The notes beneath the pieces are model-generated. The model was not told the DNA's origin. It worked only from the letters and a program-made list of their open reading frames with translations, and made no database searches. The position numbers were made by a program, and so were the translations under genes. Positions 25,714 to 34,596 of a DNA stretch of 64,000 nucleotides are shown here, in pieces (position 1 is the first letter of the stretch; the number at the start of each line of letters is the position of its first letter). Origin of the DNA: Betaproteobacteria bacterium Ga0077540 (GTDB taxonomy: Bacteria > Pseudomonadota > Gammaproteobacteria > Burkholderiales > Methylophilaceae); contig LNEP01000001.1 of assembly GCA_001464125.1 (NCBI GenBank), positions 1 to 64,000 of the forward strand, in the 5' to 3' direction.

Positions 25714-27051
25714 TTAGAGCAACAATCTTCTTACATCGCTCAGCATCATGCGTAAGTGGCTCGTAAAGCGTGCGCCATCTGCACCATCAATCACGCGGTG
25801 ATCGTAGGACAAAGACAACGGCATCACTAAACGTGGCTCAAAGCCTTTAATATCAGCGTTATACACAGGCTGCATAGAGGCACGTGAAACACCTAAAATA
25901 GCGACTTCTGGGCAGTTGATGATCGGCGTGAACATGGTACCGCCGATCCCACCTAAGCTAGAAATAGTAAAGCAACCGCCTTGCATTTCTTCTACTTTAA
26001 GCTTGCGCTCACGGGCTTTGGCAGATAGCTCTGCTAAATCGCGGGCAATATCCATCACGTCTTTTTGATTCACGTTACGTACCACAGGGACCACCAAACC
26101 ATCAGGTGTGTCGCATGCAAAGCCCACGTGGTAGTACTGTTTCAAGATTAGGCTATCGCCTTCAGGGGAGAGCGATGCATTAAAGTTAGGGTAAGTGCGT
26201 AAGGCATTGACCACTGCTTTCATCAGGAATGCCAGTAATGTGAGTTTCACGCCGCGTTTTTCTGCATCGGCCAACATGGATTTTCTAAAATCTTCCAAAT
26301 CGGTAATGTCGGCCTCATCAAACTGTGTGACATGCGGAGCTGTGACCCAGTTGCGATGTAAGTTAGCGCCTGACAGTTTCTTAATGCGTGATAATGGTTT
26401 GGTTTCAATCTCACCAAACTGGCTGAAATCAATGACTGGCATTGGTAGTGTAGATAAACCACCACCTATGGTTTCGGTACGTGGTTTTGCCAACTCACCT
26501 TTAACAAAGGCTTGTACGTCAGTTTGTAATATGCGGTTTTTTGGGCCTGAAGCTTTTACCAATGATAAATTCACACCCAGTTCGCGCGCAAATTTACGTA
26601 CTGATGGGCTGGCGTGGGCTAGTTTTCCGTCTGCTGCTACGCTAGAAGCCGCCACTGGATTTGGTGTGGCTTTGGGTTGAATTACAGCGGGTGGCTCTGC
26701 GACAGGGTGGCTCGGCTCTGGAATCACCACTGGCTTTTCATCCACTTTCACTGTAGAGACTACTGGTGTTGCAGTGGGTTGCGCTGCCGGTTTTTCCGCT
26801 GGTGCCGCTTCTGCCGAAGTGTCTACGGTTAAAATGAGCGCGCCTTGTTTGGTTTTATCGCCCACTTTGATGTTGACTTCTTTAACTACCCCAGCAAGCG
26901 AGGAGGGGATATCCATCGAGGCTTTATCAGACTCCACTGTGATCAGGGAGTCTTCTTTAGCGATGGTGTCACCTGCTTTGACCAATACTTCAATCACATC
27001 CACGCTATCAAAATTACCGATATCCGGGACTAATACTTCTTTAATTGCCAT
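25714..27051 (-). CDS. aceF: Pyruvate dehydrogenase E2, dihydrolipoamide acetyltransferase
   Basis: The 445-residue protein has one N-terminal lipoyl domain (about residues 1-78, ESDKASMD lysine), an Ala/Pro hinge, a peripheral-subunit-binding domain (HASPSVRKFARELGVNL, about 150-185) and the catalytic acetyltransferase domain with the C-terminal active site SYDHRVIDGADGARF. It transfers acetyl groups to CoA in the pyruvate dehydrogenase complex. A single lipoyl domain is fewer than the three of E. coli AceF, but the E3 here carries an extra one. It lies 38 bases after aceE. Confidence 0.96.
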   Translation of the reverse strand: MAIKEVLVPDIGNFDSVDVIEVLVKAGDTIAKEDSLITVESDKASMDIPSSLAGVVKEVNIKVGDKTKQGALILTVDTSAEAAPAEKPAAQPTATPVVSTVKVDEKPVVIPEPSHPVAEPPAVIQPKATPNPVAASSVAADGKLAHASPSVRKFARELGVNLSLVKASGPKNRILQTDVQAFVKGELAKPRTETIGGGLSTLPMPVIDFSQFGEIETKPLSRIKKLSGANLHRNWVTAPHVTQFDEADITDLEDFRKSMLADAEKRGVKLTLLAFLMKAVVNALRTYPNFNASLSPEGDSLILKQYYHVGFACDTPDGLVVPVVRNVNQKDVMDIARDLAELSAKARERKLKVEEMQGGCFTISSLGGIGGTMFTPIINCPEVAILGVSRASMQPVYNADIKGFEPRLVMPLSLSYDHRVIDGADGARFTSHLRMMLSDVRRLLL

Positions 27052-27089
27052 GTTGAATCGTTTCCTAAATTAAATCCGCTATCAACACA

Positions 27090-29759
27090 CTAAATAGTGC
27101 TCGGATTAGGGCGGTTAACATTAATCTTATATTTCTTAATGGCTTCAGCTGCTTTGCTTACTGGTAATTTGCCATCATCAGCCAATGCCTTCAGTGCAGC
27201 CAACACCACGTGATAGCGATCCACTTCAAAAAAGTCGCGCAATGCTTCACGAGAATCAGAACGGCCGTAGCCATCTGTACCCAAAGTCACAAAGCGCTGT
27301 GGTACGAAATTGCGAATTTGGTCGGCAAATGAGCGCATGTAATCGGTAGAAGCAATCACAGGGCCTTCTGCTTTTTCTAGACATTTTGTAACATAGCTGA
27401 GTCTAGGTTTTGCTTCTGGATTCAATAAGTTGTGGCGCTCGGCGTCAATCCCTTCGCGACGTAACTCAGTAAAGCTAGTCACACTCCAGATATCGGCAGA
27501 CACGCCCCAGTCTTTTTCTAGTAATTCGGCGGCTGCAATCACTTCACGCAGAATCACGCCAGAACCCATCAGTTGTACTTTTGGACCTTTGGCTTTGGAT
27601 TTACTAAAGCTGTACATGCCTTTGAGGATGCCTTCGGCACTGCCTTCTGGCATAGCAGGGTGGCTGTAATTCTCATTCATCAAAGTGATGTAGTAATACA
27701 CATCCTCTTGGTTTTGCACCATGCGGCGCAAACCTTCCTGAATAATCACCGCTAGCTCGTAAGCAAACGTTGGGTCGTAAGAAATACAGTTTGGAATGGT
27801 GGCAGACATCAGGTGACTATGGCCATCTTCATGTTGCAGGCCCTCGCCATTCAAAGTGGTACGGCCAGCCGTAGCGCCTAACAAGAAACCACGTGCACGT
27901 GAGTCACCAGCAGCCCATGCAAAGTCGCCAATGCGTTGGAAGCCAAACATCGAGTAGTAAATGTAAAATGGAATCATTTGCGTACCGGTCACGCTGTAAG
28001 ACGTAGCAGCGGCTAACCAGCTAGCAAAGGAGCCAGCTTCGTTAATACCTTCTTCTAAAATCTGACCGTCTTTGGATTCCTTGTAGTACATCACTTGGTC
28101 AGAGTCTTGTGGTTCGTATAACTGGCCAACGGAAGAGTAGATGCCCAATTGACGGAACATGCCTTCCATACCAAAGGTACGTGCCTCATCTGGCACAATC
28201 GGCACCACATATTTCCCAATTTGTTTGTCGCGCACTAATGTTGACAAGATGCGAACAAATGCCATCGTGGTGGAGATTTCACGTTCACCTGTTGCGCCTA
28301 ACATATTCTCAAAAGCAGAAAGCTCTGGCACGGTCAGTTCGTTACCCTTGCGGCGACGCTGCGGCACAAAGCCGCCCATCGCTGCACGGCGTTCCGCCAT
28401 ATACTTCATTTCAGGGCTGTCATCGGCCGGCTTGTAGAAGGATAAGTTCTCCACTTGTTCATCTGTCAATGGTAAGTCAAAGCGGTCACGGAATTTTTTC
28501 AGTGACTCAATATCCATGCTCTTTTGCTGGTGTGTAGTATTTTGACCTTCGCCGGCTTCACCCATGCCATAACCCTTTACGGTTTTGGCTAAAATGACAG
28601 TGGGTTGGCCTTTGTGGTTTACGGCAGCGTGGTAGGCTGCAAACACTTTGTGTGGGTCGTGACCGCCGCGGTTAAGGCGCCAAATGTCTTGGTCGGACAT
28701 CGCTGCCACCATTTCTTTAAGCTCTGGATATTTGCCAAAGAAATGCTCGCGAGTGTACGCGCCACCTTTTTGTTTAAAGTTTTGGTATTCGCCATCCACG
28801 CACTCTTCCATGCGTTTTTTGAGGATGCCGTCTTTATCCATCGCTAACAGCGGATCCCAGTAAGAACCCCAAATGACTTTGAGCACGTTCCAGCCAGAGC
28901 CACGGAAATCGGACTCTAATTCTTGAATAATTTTGCCGTTGCCACGTACAGGACCATCTAAGCGCTGCAAGTTACAGTTAATCACAAAAATCAGGTTGTC
29001 TAATTTTTCACGTGAAGCCAAAGAGATCGCGCCTAATGACTCAGGTTCGTCCATCTCGCCGTCGCCACAGAACACCCATACTTTGCGGTCTGAGGTGTCT
29101 GCAATACCGCGGTCATGGATGTACTTTAAAAAGCGTGCTTGATAAATGCCTGCCAATGGGCCTAAACCCATGGAAACGGTTGGGAACTGCCAAAAATCTG
29201 GCATTAACCAAGGGTGCGGGTAACTGGATAAGCCATTGCCACCGGTCTCTTGGCGGAAATTATCCATTTGTTCTTCGTTAATGCGGCCTTCTAAAAAAGC
29301 GCGCGCATATACGCCAGGGGATGAGTGGCCCTGAAAATACACACAGTCGCCACCAAAGTTTTCGTTAGCTGCGCGGAAAAAATAGTTAAAGCCGGTATCG
29401 TACAAGGTAGCGGCGGACTGGAAACTAGCAATATGACCACCTACGCCTGGCGATTTTTCATTAGCACGCAATACCGTCATGATCGCATTCCAGCGTACAA
29501 GTGCGCGTACACGGCGTTCCATTTCTGGATCGCCTGGCAGTTTGGCTTGTAAGTGGGTTGGAATGGTATTTACATACGCTGTTGTCGCGTTATACGGCAG
29601 GTTGCTGCCAGAGCGACGGGCTTTGTCAATCATAGCCTCCAGCAAAAAGTGAGCACGCTCGGTGCCCTCTGTCTCAATGACGGAGGTGAGAGCATCTAAC
29701 CACTCTTGCGTTTCTAATGGATCTGTTTCTTGTAAGTTGTTGCTTGGGTTTGTTGCCAT
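27090..29759 (-). CDS. aceE: Pyruvate dehydrogenase E1 component, homodimeric
   Basis: The 889-residue thiamine-diphosphate enzyme of the homodimeric AceE type carries the cofactor motif FCGDGEMDEPESLGAI and ending NLIFVINCNLQRLDGPV, and the conserved HEDGHSHL. It decarboxylates pyruvate and reductively acetylates E2. The ATG at 29759 is chosen because it follows GGAG by about 11 bases; a TTG eight codons upstream is possible. The length matches the family (about 887). It starts a minus-strand operon with aceF after a 411-base upstream region. Confidence 0.96.
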   Translation of the reverse strand: MATNPSNNLQETDPLETQEWLDALTSVIETEGTERAHFLLEAMIDKARRSGSNLPYNATTAYVNTIPTHLQAKLPGDPEMERRVRALVRWNAIMTVLRANEKSPGVGGHIASFQSAATLYDTGFNYFFRAANENFGGDCVYFQGHSSPGVYARAFLEGRINEEQMDNFRQETGGNGLSSYPHPWLMPDFWQFPTVSMGLGPLAGIYQARFLKYIHDRGIADTSDRKVWVFCGDGEMDEPESLGAISLASREKLDNLIFVINCNLQRLDGPVRGNGKIIQELESDFRGSGWNVLKVIWGSYWDPLLAMDKDGILKKRMEECVDGEYQNFKQKGGAYTREHFFGKYPELKEMVAAMSDQDIWRLNRGGHDPHKVFAAYHAAVNHKGQPTVILAKTVKGYGMGEAGEGQNTTHQQKSMDIESLKKFRDRFDLPLTDEQVENLSFYKPADDSPEMKYMAERRAAMGGFVPQRRRKGNELTVPELSAFENMLGATGEREISTTMAFVRILSTLVRDKQIGKYVVPIVPDEARTFGMEGMFRQLGIYSSVGQLYEPQDSDQVMYYKESKDGQILEEGINEAGSFASWLAAATSYSVTGTQMIPFYIYYSMFGFQRIGDFAWAAGDSRARGFLLGATAGRTTLNGEGLQHEDGHSHLMSATIPNCISYDPTFAYELAVIIQEGLRRMVQNQEDVYYYITLMNENYSHPAMPEGSAEGILKGMYSFSKSKAKGPKVQLMGSGVILREVIAAAELLEKDWGVSADIWSVTSFTELRREGIDAERHNLLNPEAKPRLSYVTKCLEKAEGPVIASTDYMRSFADQIRNFVPQRFVTLGTDGYGRSDSREALRDFFEVDRYHVVLAALKALADDGKLPVSKAAEAIKKYKINVNRPNPSTI

Positions 29760-29783
29760 GCGTGAGATTTCTCCATCGCGCAA

Positions 29784-30170
29784 TGTGCGCGTTTATAACA
29801 AAAGCCTGAAACAAGTGCCTTGAATCAAGGGCTTGTAGTTGCTAGGCGTGTAATGTATTAAATGGGGTAGCTACTTAACGTGAATTGGGTTGTTCTTAGG
29901 TGTAAGTGTGGCTTTTTTATGCCATTTGGTCAAGTTAAAACAGTGACTTAAGACTGGTTTGGAATAGGATTTGCTAGTGTTCACATGGATCTTATACAAG
30001 ACTTCCGTGCAGTTAAATATCATTAAAATTAATATAAAATGCCGCTATTTTCTCTTAAAATTCTACATCTTCAGCTAAAAGTAAATTATGGTATTTTCTT
30101 TTAAAGCGCGGCATGACTGCACAGTTTTACAAACTGTTACTTCTTGGCTGATGCGTATCTATAGTGAATG
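29784..30170. other. Intergenic region of about 390 bases upstream of aceE
   Basis: No reading frame or RNA gene is apparent. The half nearer 30100 is AT-rich and probably carries the aceE promoter, but I could not pick a convincing -35/-10 pair. The only clear structure is a 7-bp dyad at 30121-30137, listed separately. No terminator with a T run follows the TauE/SafE gene. Confidence 0.5.
30121..30137. promoter_or_regulatory. Short perfect dyad, possible operator
   Basis: ACAGTTT (30121-30127) and AAACTGT (30131-30137) are reverse complements separated by TAC. It lies 33 bases beyond the stop of the TauE/SafE gene and about 360 bases upstream of aceE. Without a T run it is a poor terminator. 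A regulator binding site is possible but unsupported by other evidence. Confidence 0.35.
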
Positions 30171-30980
30171 TTAAATTTGTACAGCATTTGCTGCCAAATA
30201 GATGGCTGCAATAACACAAAGTAATGCGAATCCTTTTTGGCTGACTGCATTGGGGATTTTATCGCGTAGCGATGACAATATCAGCATCACCAATATAGTG
30301 CTGACCATAAATGGCAGTGCAATATGCCATTGAATGCTTGATTGAGCCAGGTAAGATGAGAGACTGCTAAGCGAGATAAGTGCTATGGCGGCCAACGTCG
30401 TGGCAACGATGGTCTGATGCGTGAAATTACTCACGCGTTGTAAGCTGGGCACCACTACAAAACCACCACCTACGCCTAGCAATCCAGAAAGTAATCCAGC
30501 CAGTCCGCCAGTCGCAATCAAGCTTCTGGTGCAAGGTGCAGTCCAAAACAATCGTGATGTTGCGGGGTTGATGGTGCAGGCTGGTGGGGGAGCGCTGCTA
30601 TTGCCTTCTTCTCCGCTCTGCGCGTTTTTCCAACTACGCATGGCAACTGCAATCAAAATACCAGCAAATAGACCATTAAGCATTGGCCGCGGTAGCCAGT
30701 GCGCTAGCATCACGCCAAGTGGCGCACAAAGAACCCCTAGTAATGCGATCAGCATGGCTGCTTTATAACGCACTATGCCTTTGCTGAGACCTTGAAACGC
30801 ACCTATCGCGGATGCAACCAAAATTGCCAAGAGCGCAATAGGAGCTGCTTGCTGAACGGGTAGGCCTAGGCTAAACATAAGCAGTGGGATGGCGAGTATG
30901 GTGCCACCCGCACCGGTGAGTGCGAGTACTAAGCCAACAATTAAGCCTAAGCCAGCACTAATCAGAGTGATTTCATTCAT
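30171..30980 (-). CDS. TauE/SafE-family sulfite/organosulfonate exporter-like protein
   Basis: The 269-residue polytopic membrane protein has two homologous halves, each starting with a glycine-rich helix (VGLVLALTGAGGTILAIPLL and LSGLLGVGGGFVVVPSL), the hallmark of the TauE/SafE (DUF81) family. The halves are joined by a hydrophilic loop (about residues 121-150). Members are proposed to export sulfur anions such as sulfite. It is the last gene of the run repressor-sulfurtransferase-SQR-exporter, so export of oxidised sulfur is a sensible inference. The ATG at 30980 is preferred to a TTG four codons upstream. Confidence 0.85.
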   Translation of the reverse strand: MNEITLISAGLGLIVGLVLALTGAGGTILAIPLLMFSLGLPVQQAAPIALLAILVASAIGAFQGLSKGIVRYKAAMLIALLGVLCAPLGVMLAHWLPRPMLNGLFAGILIAVAMRSWKNAQSGEEGNSSAPPPACTINPATSRLFWTAPCTRSLIATGGLAGLLSGLLGVGGGFVVVPSLQRVSNFTHQTIVATTLAAIALISLSSLSSYLAQSSIQWHIALPFMVSTILVMLILSSLRDKIPNAVSQKGFALLCVIAAIYLAANAVQI

Positions 30981-31003
30981 GCGTTTTATCAACCGTTATT
31001 GGC

Positions 31004-32236
31004 TTAGCCGCAAGCGCCACAACGTGCCAGCCATTCACGCCCCTTAAGCATCAGGCGCCAATAAACAAAGGGTAAAACGTATTTCTTTAATAGCCATGCT
31101 GACCATCTTGGTTTGGTGGAATCCCAATTGAATGTGGGCACCAGTTTGCCGCCATAGCCAAACTCGGCAAGAATGATTTTTCCCTTTTCTACTGTGAGTG
31201 GGCAAGAGCCGTAGCCATCGTAGCGCGAGGGTAATGGCTGGCCGGCTTTAAGAGCTAGCAAGTTCTCCGCCACAATCACCACTTGTTTACGCACTGCCGC
31301 AAGGGTTTTGGCGTTGGGGGTGGAAGTCACATCACCTAACCCAAATATATTGGGGTAGCGTACATGTTGCAGTGAGTGCTGGTTGACCTCTACCCAGCCA
31401 TCTGCATTGGCGAGCGGGCTGGTTTTGATGAAAACAGGGGCGGTTTGTGGTGGTACCACATGTAGCATATCAAATTTCTTGCTCTGAATTGATATGTTGC
31501 CTTCCGCATCTTTGATTTGGAAGGTGGCGGTTTTTTTGGGGCCATCAACTTCAACTAATGTGCTGTTGAAATTAAGGTGCGCGCCATAGCGCTTTACATA
31601 TTGCATGAGTGGTTCCACATAGTCTTTGACGCCAAACAGCACGCCGCCGGCATTGTGAAACTCGACATTAATACCGCCAAGCGTATTGTTATTTTCCCAA
31701 TGTGAACAAGACAGATACATGGCTTTTTGTGGCGCGCCTGCACATTTGATAGGCATGGGCGGTTGCGTGAAAAGCGCGGTACCGGATCTAAATTTTTTAA
31801 CCAACTGCCAAGTATAAGGCGCTAAATCGACACGATAGTTAGAGGTCACGCCATACATACCCAACGACTCTTTGAGGCCTTTGATGGCATCCCAATTTAA
31901 GCTTAGGCCAGGGCAAACGATGAGATATTGATATTGCACTGCACCCAAGTTGTCTGTCATTACAAGATTGTTATCAGGCTCAAACGCAGTTACTGCGGCC
32001 TTTAACCAAGTGGATCCCTTGGGAATGCAGTTGGCCATATCTTTAACCGAGTTACTTGCGTCAAACTCCCCAGCACCTACTAATGTCCATGCGGGTTGGT
32101 AATAATGTTGCGTGGACGGCTCGATAATAGCGATAGAAGCATTGGGTGAGCGCTTTAATAGGCTGGCCGCTACACCACAACCTGCCGAGCCACCGCCCAC
32201 AATAACGATATCAAATGAATTGGTCAGAACTTCCAT
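31004..32236 (-). CDS. sqr: Sulfide:quinone oxidoreductase, type II-like
   Basis: The 410-residue flavoprotein has an N-terminal dinucleotide motif IVIVGGGSAGCGVAASLL, a second nucleotide-binding region ending FGLGDVTS, and two candidate redox cysteines: one in PIKCAGAPQKAMYLS (about residue 165) and one in GYGSCPLTV (about 346). This pattern fits type II SQR (related to mitochondrial SQRDL), which oxidises sulfide to persulfide and reduces quinone. It is membrane-associated through its C-terminal region. The neighbouring persulfide dioxygenase-like gene, sulfurtransferase and repressor support the role. Confidence 0.88.
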   Translation of the reverse strand: MEVLTNSFDIVIVGGGSAGCGVAASLLKRSPNASIAIIEPSTQHYYQPAWTLVGAGEFDASNSVKDMANCIPKGSTWLKAAVTAFEPDNNLVMTDNLGAVQYQYLIVCPGLSLNWDAIKGLKESLGMYGVTSNYRVDLAPYTWQLVKKFRSGTALFTQPPMPIKCAGAPQKAMYLSCSHWENNNTLGGINVEFHNAGGVLFGVKDYVEPLMQYVKRYGAHLNFNSTLVEVDGPKKTATFQIKDAEGNISIQSKKFDMLHVVPPQTAPVFIKTSPLANADGWVEVNQHSLQHVRYPNIFGLGDVTSTPNAKTLAAVRKQVVIVAENLLALKAGQPLPSRYDGYGSCPLTVEKGKIILAEFGYGGKLVPTFNWDSTKPRWSAWLLKKYVLPFVYWRLMLKGREWLARCGACG

Positions 32237-32282
32237 GGGTGCTTTCTATTGGTGATGGGTAGCATTCATTATAAAACGATTG

Positions 32283-32726
32283 TTATTCGTATTTGGCCTT
32301 CACCCAACGTACAAATCTCGTAATCAAGCACTTACTTTTCATCCATGCACACATGGCCTGGAATGGGTTGTTAGCTTGATTGGCTGATTTTGCATTAGCA
32401 CGAGTAAACATTTGCGATGCACGGTTGCCGGTTCTACAAAAGCCTAATACTGGCTTTGGCGCACCAGACATGGCTAGGCTAAATGTTTCCACTTGGCTGT
32501 CTTGAATTTGGTTAGGCACCACCGGCATGTATATATAGTGTATGCCGTGTTGCTTGGCTGCTTCTGCAATCGCGCTGCTGGTGGGTTGTTCAGCACCCCC
32601 TTCTAAATCAGGACGATTATTGATGATGGTTTTAAAACCCAGTTGTGCAATCTCCGCAATATCGTTGGGCGTAATCTGCGGTGCAGTGCTGTAATCATCG
32701 GTAATTTTGGTAATACTCAATGCCAT
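32283..32726 (-). CDS. TIGR01244 / DUF442 sulfurtransferase-phosphatase-like protein
   Basis: The 147-residue protein has a dual-specificity-phosphatase-like fold and the active-site loop GFCRTGNRASQ. The family (TIGR01244; the Blh N-terminal domain) is found fused to or beside persulfide dioxygenases and is thought to act in sulfur transfer. The ATG at 32726 sits just after the repressor stop and gives MALSITKITDDYSTAPQI; a longer upstream frame overlaps the repressor gene and is rejected. The C-terminus is basic. Confidence 0.82.
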   Translation of the reverse strand: MALSITKITDDYSTAPQITPNDIAEIAQLGFKTIINNRPDLEGGAEQPTSSAIAEAAKQHGIHYIYMPVVPNQIQDSQVETFSLAMSGAPKPVLGFCRTGNRASQMFTRANAKSANQANNPFQAMCAWMKSKCLITRFVRWVKAKYE

Positions 32727-32745
32727 GGTCGTGTTCCTTAAAAAA

Positions 32746-33084
32746 TTAAGCGTTTGTATATTGAGTGCAAATTTGTTGATGCAATACCTGCATGACAGCC
32801 ATGGCTGCTTGGCTTGAAATGCTGTAAATAATGCTTTTTCCTTCGCGGCGCGTTGCAACTAAGTTTGCTTCACGTAGCACCGTCAGTTGTTGAGATAAGG
32901 TGGGCTGGTGTATCCCCAACTGTGCTTCTAGCTCGCCAACGGATTTTTCGCCAAGTGAAAGCTGACACAGCAACATCAGCCTATCTGTATTGGCCATGGC
33001 GCGTAGCAGGCCACAAGCGGTATCTGCTGAGGCACGCAGTTCATCAAAATTAATTTGCGGTTGTGTAATAGTAGTTGTTGTCAT
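32746..33084 (-). CDS. ArsR-family repressor, BigR/SqrR-like persulfide sensor
   Basis: The 112-residue winged-helix protein has the ArsR DNA-recognition helix region GIHQPTLSQQLTVLREANLV. Cysteines C40 (LMLLCQL) and C106 (HQQICTQ) are 66 residues apart, the same spacing as the sensing pairs of SqrR (C41/C107) and BigR (C42/C108), which form a polysulfide link in response to persulfide. It lacks an obvious metal-binding CxC motif. It heads the minus-strand sulfur operon and is divergent from the dioxygenase gene; the AT-rich dyad between them is the likely operator. Confidence 0.88.
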   Translation of the reverse strand: MTTTTITQPQINFDELRASADTACGLLRAMANTDRLMLLCQLSLGEKSVGELEAQLGIHQPTLSQQLTVLREANLVATRREGKSIIYSISSQAAMAVMQVLHQQICTQYTNA

Positions 33085-33101
33085 GATTAATGTTTTTATA
33101 T

Positions 33102-33115
33102 TATATTTTAATATA
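33102..33115. promoter_or_regulatory. AT-rich dyad, candidate BigR-like operator
   Basis: TATATT (33102-33107) and AATATA (33110-33115) are reverse complements around TT. They sit in a very AT-rich stretch (33095-33119) midway in the 63-base gap between the divergent repressor and dioxygenase starts. BigR-type repressors bind AT-rich palindromes in just this position. The base composition makes chance symmetry easy, so confidence is moderate. Confidence 0.5.
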
Positions 33116-33147
33116 TAATGTATTTCAATATTTTAATCGGAGTTTAT

Positions 33148-33849
33148 ATGTTTAAGCAATTGTTTGATACAGAGTCATCTACATTTACCTATCTAATTGT
33201 AGATGAGTTAAGCAAAGAGGCTGCTTTGATCGATCCTGTGGACAGCCAATTACACATTTATGTAGACCTATTGAAGCAGTTAGGTGTCAAGCTCAAGTTT
33301 GCTTTAGAAACGCATGTCCACGCCGACCATGTCACTGCCAGCGGCAAGCTTAGGCAAATGCTGGGGATACAAACTGCCGTGAGTCAACAGTGCGGGGCGA
33401 CCAGTGCAGATTTACAGCTGAATGACGGCGATGAATTAATGCTAGGGCAGCAAATCATTAAGGTGATTGCCACGCCTGGCCATACCGCAGGTAGTGTCTC
33501 TTACTTATGGCAAGACAGAGTATTTACTGGAGATGCTTTGCTGATTAACGGATGTGGTCGTACGGATTTTCAAGGGGGCGATGCTGGTACGCTATACGAG
33601 AGCATTACTAAACGTTTGTTTACGTTAGCGGATGAGACACTGGTTTACCCTGGGCATGATTATCAAGGCAGGCGTGTGAGTTGTATTGGACAGGAAAAAA
33701 CCATCAATGCACGTTTGGCAGGTAAAAGTCGTGAAGCATTCATTGATATCATGCAACAACTTAATTTGCCTAAACCCAAGATGATAGATATTGCCGTACC
33801 AGCCAACCGAAAATGTGGTGTTGATGAAGATACCGCGTTGCAAGGCTAG
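33148..33849 (+). CDS. Persulfide dioxygenase-like MBL-fold protein (ETHE1/Blh type)
   Basis: The 233-residue metallo-beta-lactamase-fold protein has the metal-binding motif THVHADHVT, a second histidine in TPGHTAGSV, FTGDALLINGCGRTDFQGGDAGTLYESI and the final YPGHDY. The GRTDFQ stretch is characteristic of ETHE1-type persulfide dioxygenases, which oxidise glutathione persulfide to sulfite at a mononuclear iron site. The ATG at 33148 follows CGGAG; upstream in-frame starts would lie in the operator region. It is divergent from the repressor and probably co-regulated with sqr. Confidence 0.88.
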   Translation: MFKQLFDTESSTFTYLIVDELSKEAALIDPVDSQLHIYVDLLKQLGVKLKFALETHVHADHVTASGKLRQMLGIQTAVSQQCGATSADLQLNDGDELMLGQQIIKVIATPGHTAGSVSYLWQDRVFTGDALLINGCGRTDFQGGDAGTLYESITKRLFTLADETLVYPGHDYQGRRVSCIGQEKTINARLAGKSREAFIDIMQQLNLPKPKMIDIAVPANRKCGVDEDTALQG

Positions 33850-33927
33850 CGTTATTTCAGACACACATAGTGAGTGCACAAGCTGAATTTTTAGCGTTAC
33901 AATGCACGTCAATCATAGGAGATGACG

Positions 33928-34596
33928 ATGCAAAGTGCACCAATTTCGCTGGAGTGGTTAAGCCTGTTCCCTGAGTTGGAAGGTCTGGAGCAATCCGCAA
34001 AAACTTTACTTGCGCAGCATGCACGTATTGTGGAAGCCCCTATTGGAACCATAGGCTACCGAGAAGGGGGGGCTTGTGGTGCTTATGTTATGCGCCTAGC
34101 AGGTCAATCTCGTGTGTATAAAATGTCTGCCAGTGGTCGTGAAATTTTGTTATACCGTGTCAATGCCGGTGAAACATGCGTGATTACCACCACATGTTTG
34201 TTAGGCAATAGTAACTATCCAGCTTCAACCATCGTTGAAGAGGCGATTCGAGACGTGATTATCCCCGCTGCCGTGTTCAACCAAATGATGATTGACTCCA
34301 AAGTGTTTAGAACCTTTGTTATGGCTAACTATGGTGCACTGATTAGTGATTTGATTGTGCTGTTGGACGAAGTGGCGTTTCATACGCTGGATGCACGCTT
34401 GGCCAAACTGCTGCTGGACGCTGGAACCAATAATGTAGCAAGAACTCACCAGCAAATTGCCGATGAATTAGGCACCGCGCGCGAAGTGGTGAGTCGACAG
34501 CTAAAACGCTTTGAACAGAAACATTGGATTTCGATGGGGCGCGGTCAAGTGGATATTCAAGACCGCGCACAGTTACTAAAAATCGCTAATCATTAA
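33928..34596 (+). CDS. Crp/Fnr-family transcriptional regulator
   Basis: The 222-residue protein has an N-terminal cyclic-nucleotide-binding-like beta-barrel and a C-terminal HTH (THQQIADELGTAREVVSRQLKRFEQ). Conserved-looking cysteines occur in GACGAYVM and ETCVITTTCLLG, but no N-terminal FNR iron-sulfur cluster set is present. It follows the dioxygenase gene by about 80 bases. The ATG at 33928 is preferred to one at 33922 because TAGGAG at 33915-33920 is correctly spaced for it. A thiol- or sulfide-responsive role is inferred from position and cysteines. Confidence 0.82.
   Translation: MQSAPISLEWLSLFPELEGLEQSAKTLLAQHARIVEAPIGTIGYREGGACGAYVMRLAGQSRVYKMSASGREILLYRVNAGETCVITTTCLLGNSNYPASTIVEEAIRDVIIPAAVFNQMMIDSKVFRTFVMANYGALISDLIVLLDEVAFHTLDARLAKLLLDAGTNNVARTHQQIADELGTAREVVSRQLKRFEQKHWISMGRGQVDIQDRAQLLKIANH

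Noticed and set aside
28109-28537. 142-residue plus-strand reading frame inside aceE
   Set aside because: It is the complement of a strongly conserved aceE region, has no ribosome-binding site, and its composition is that expected of a shadow frame.
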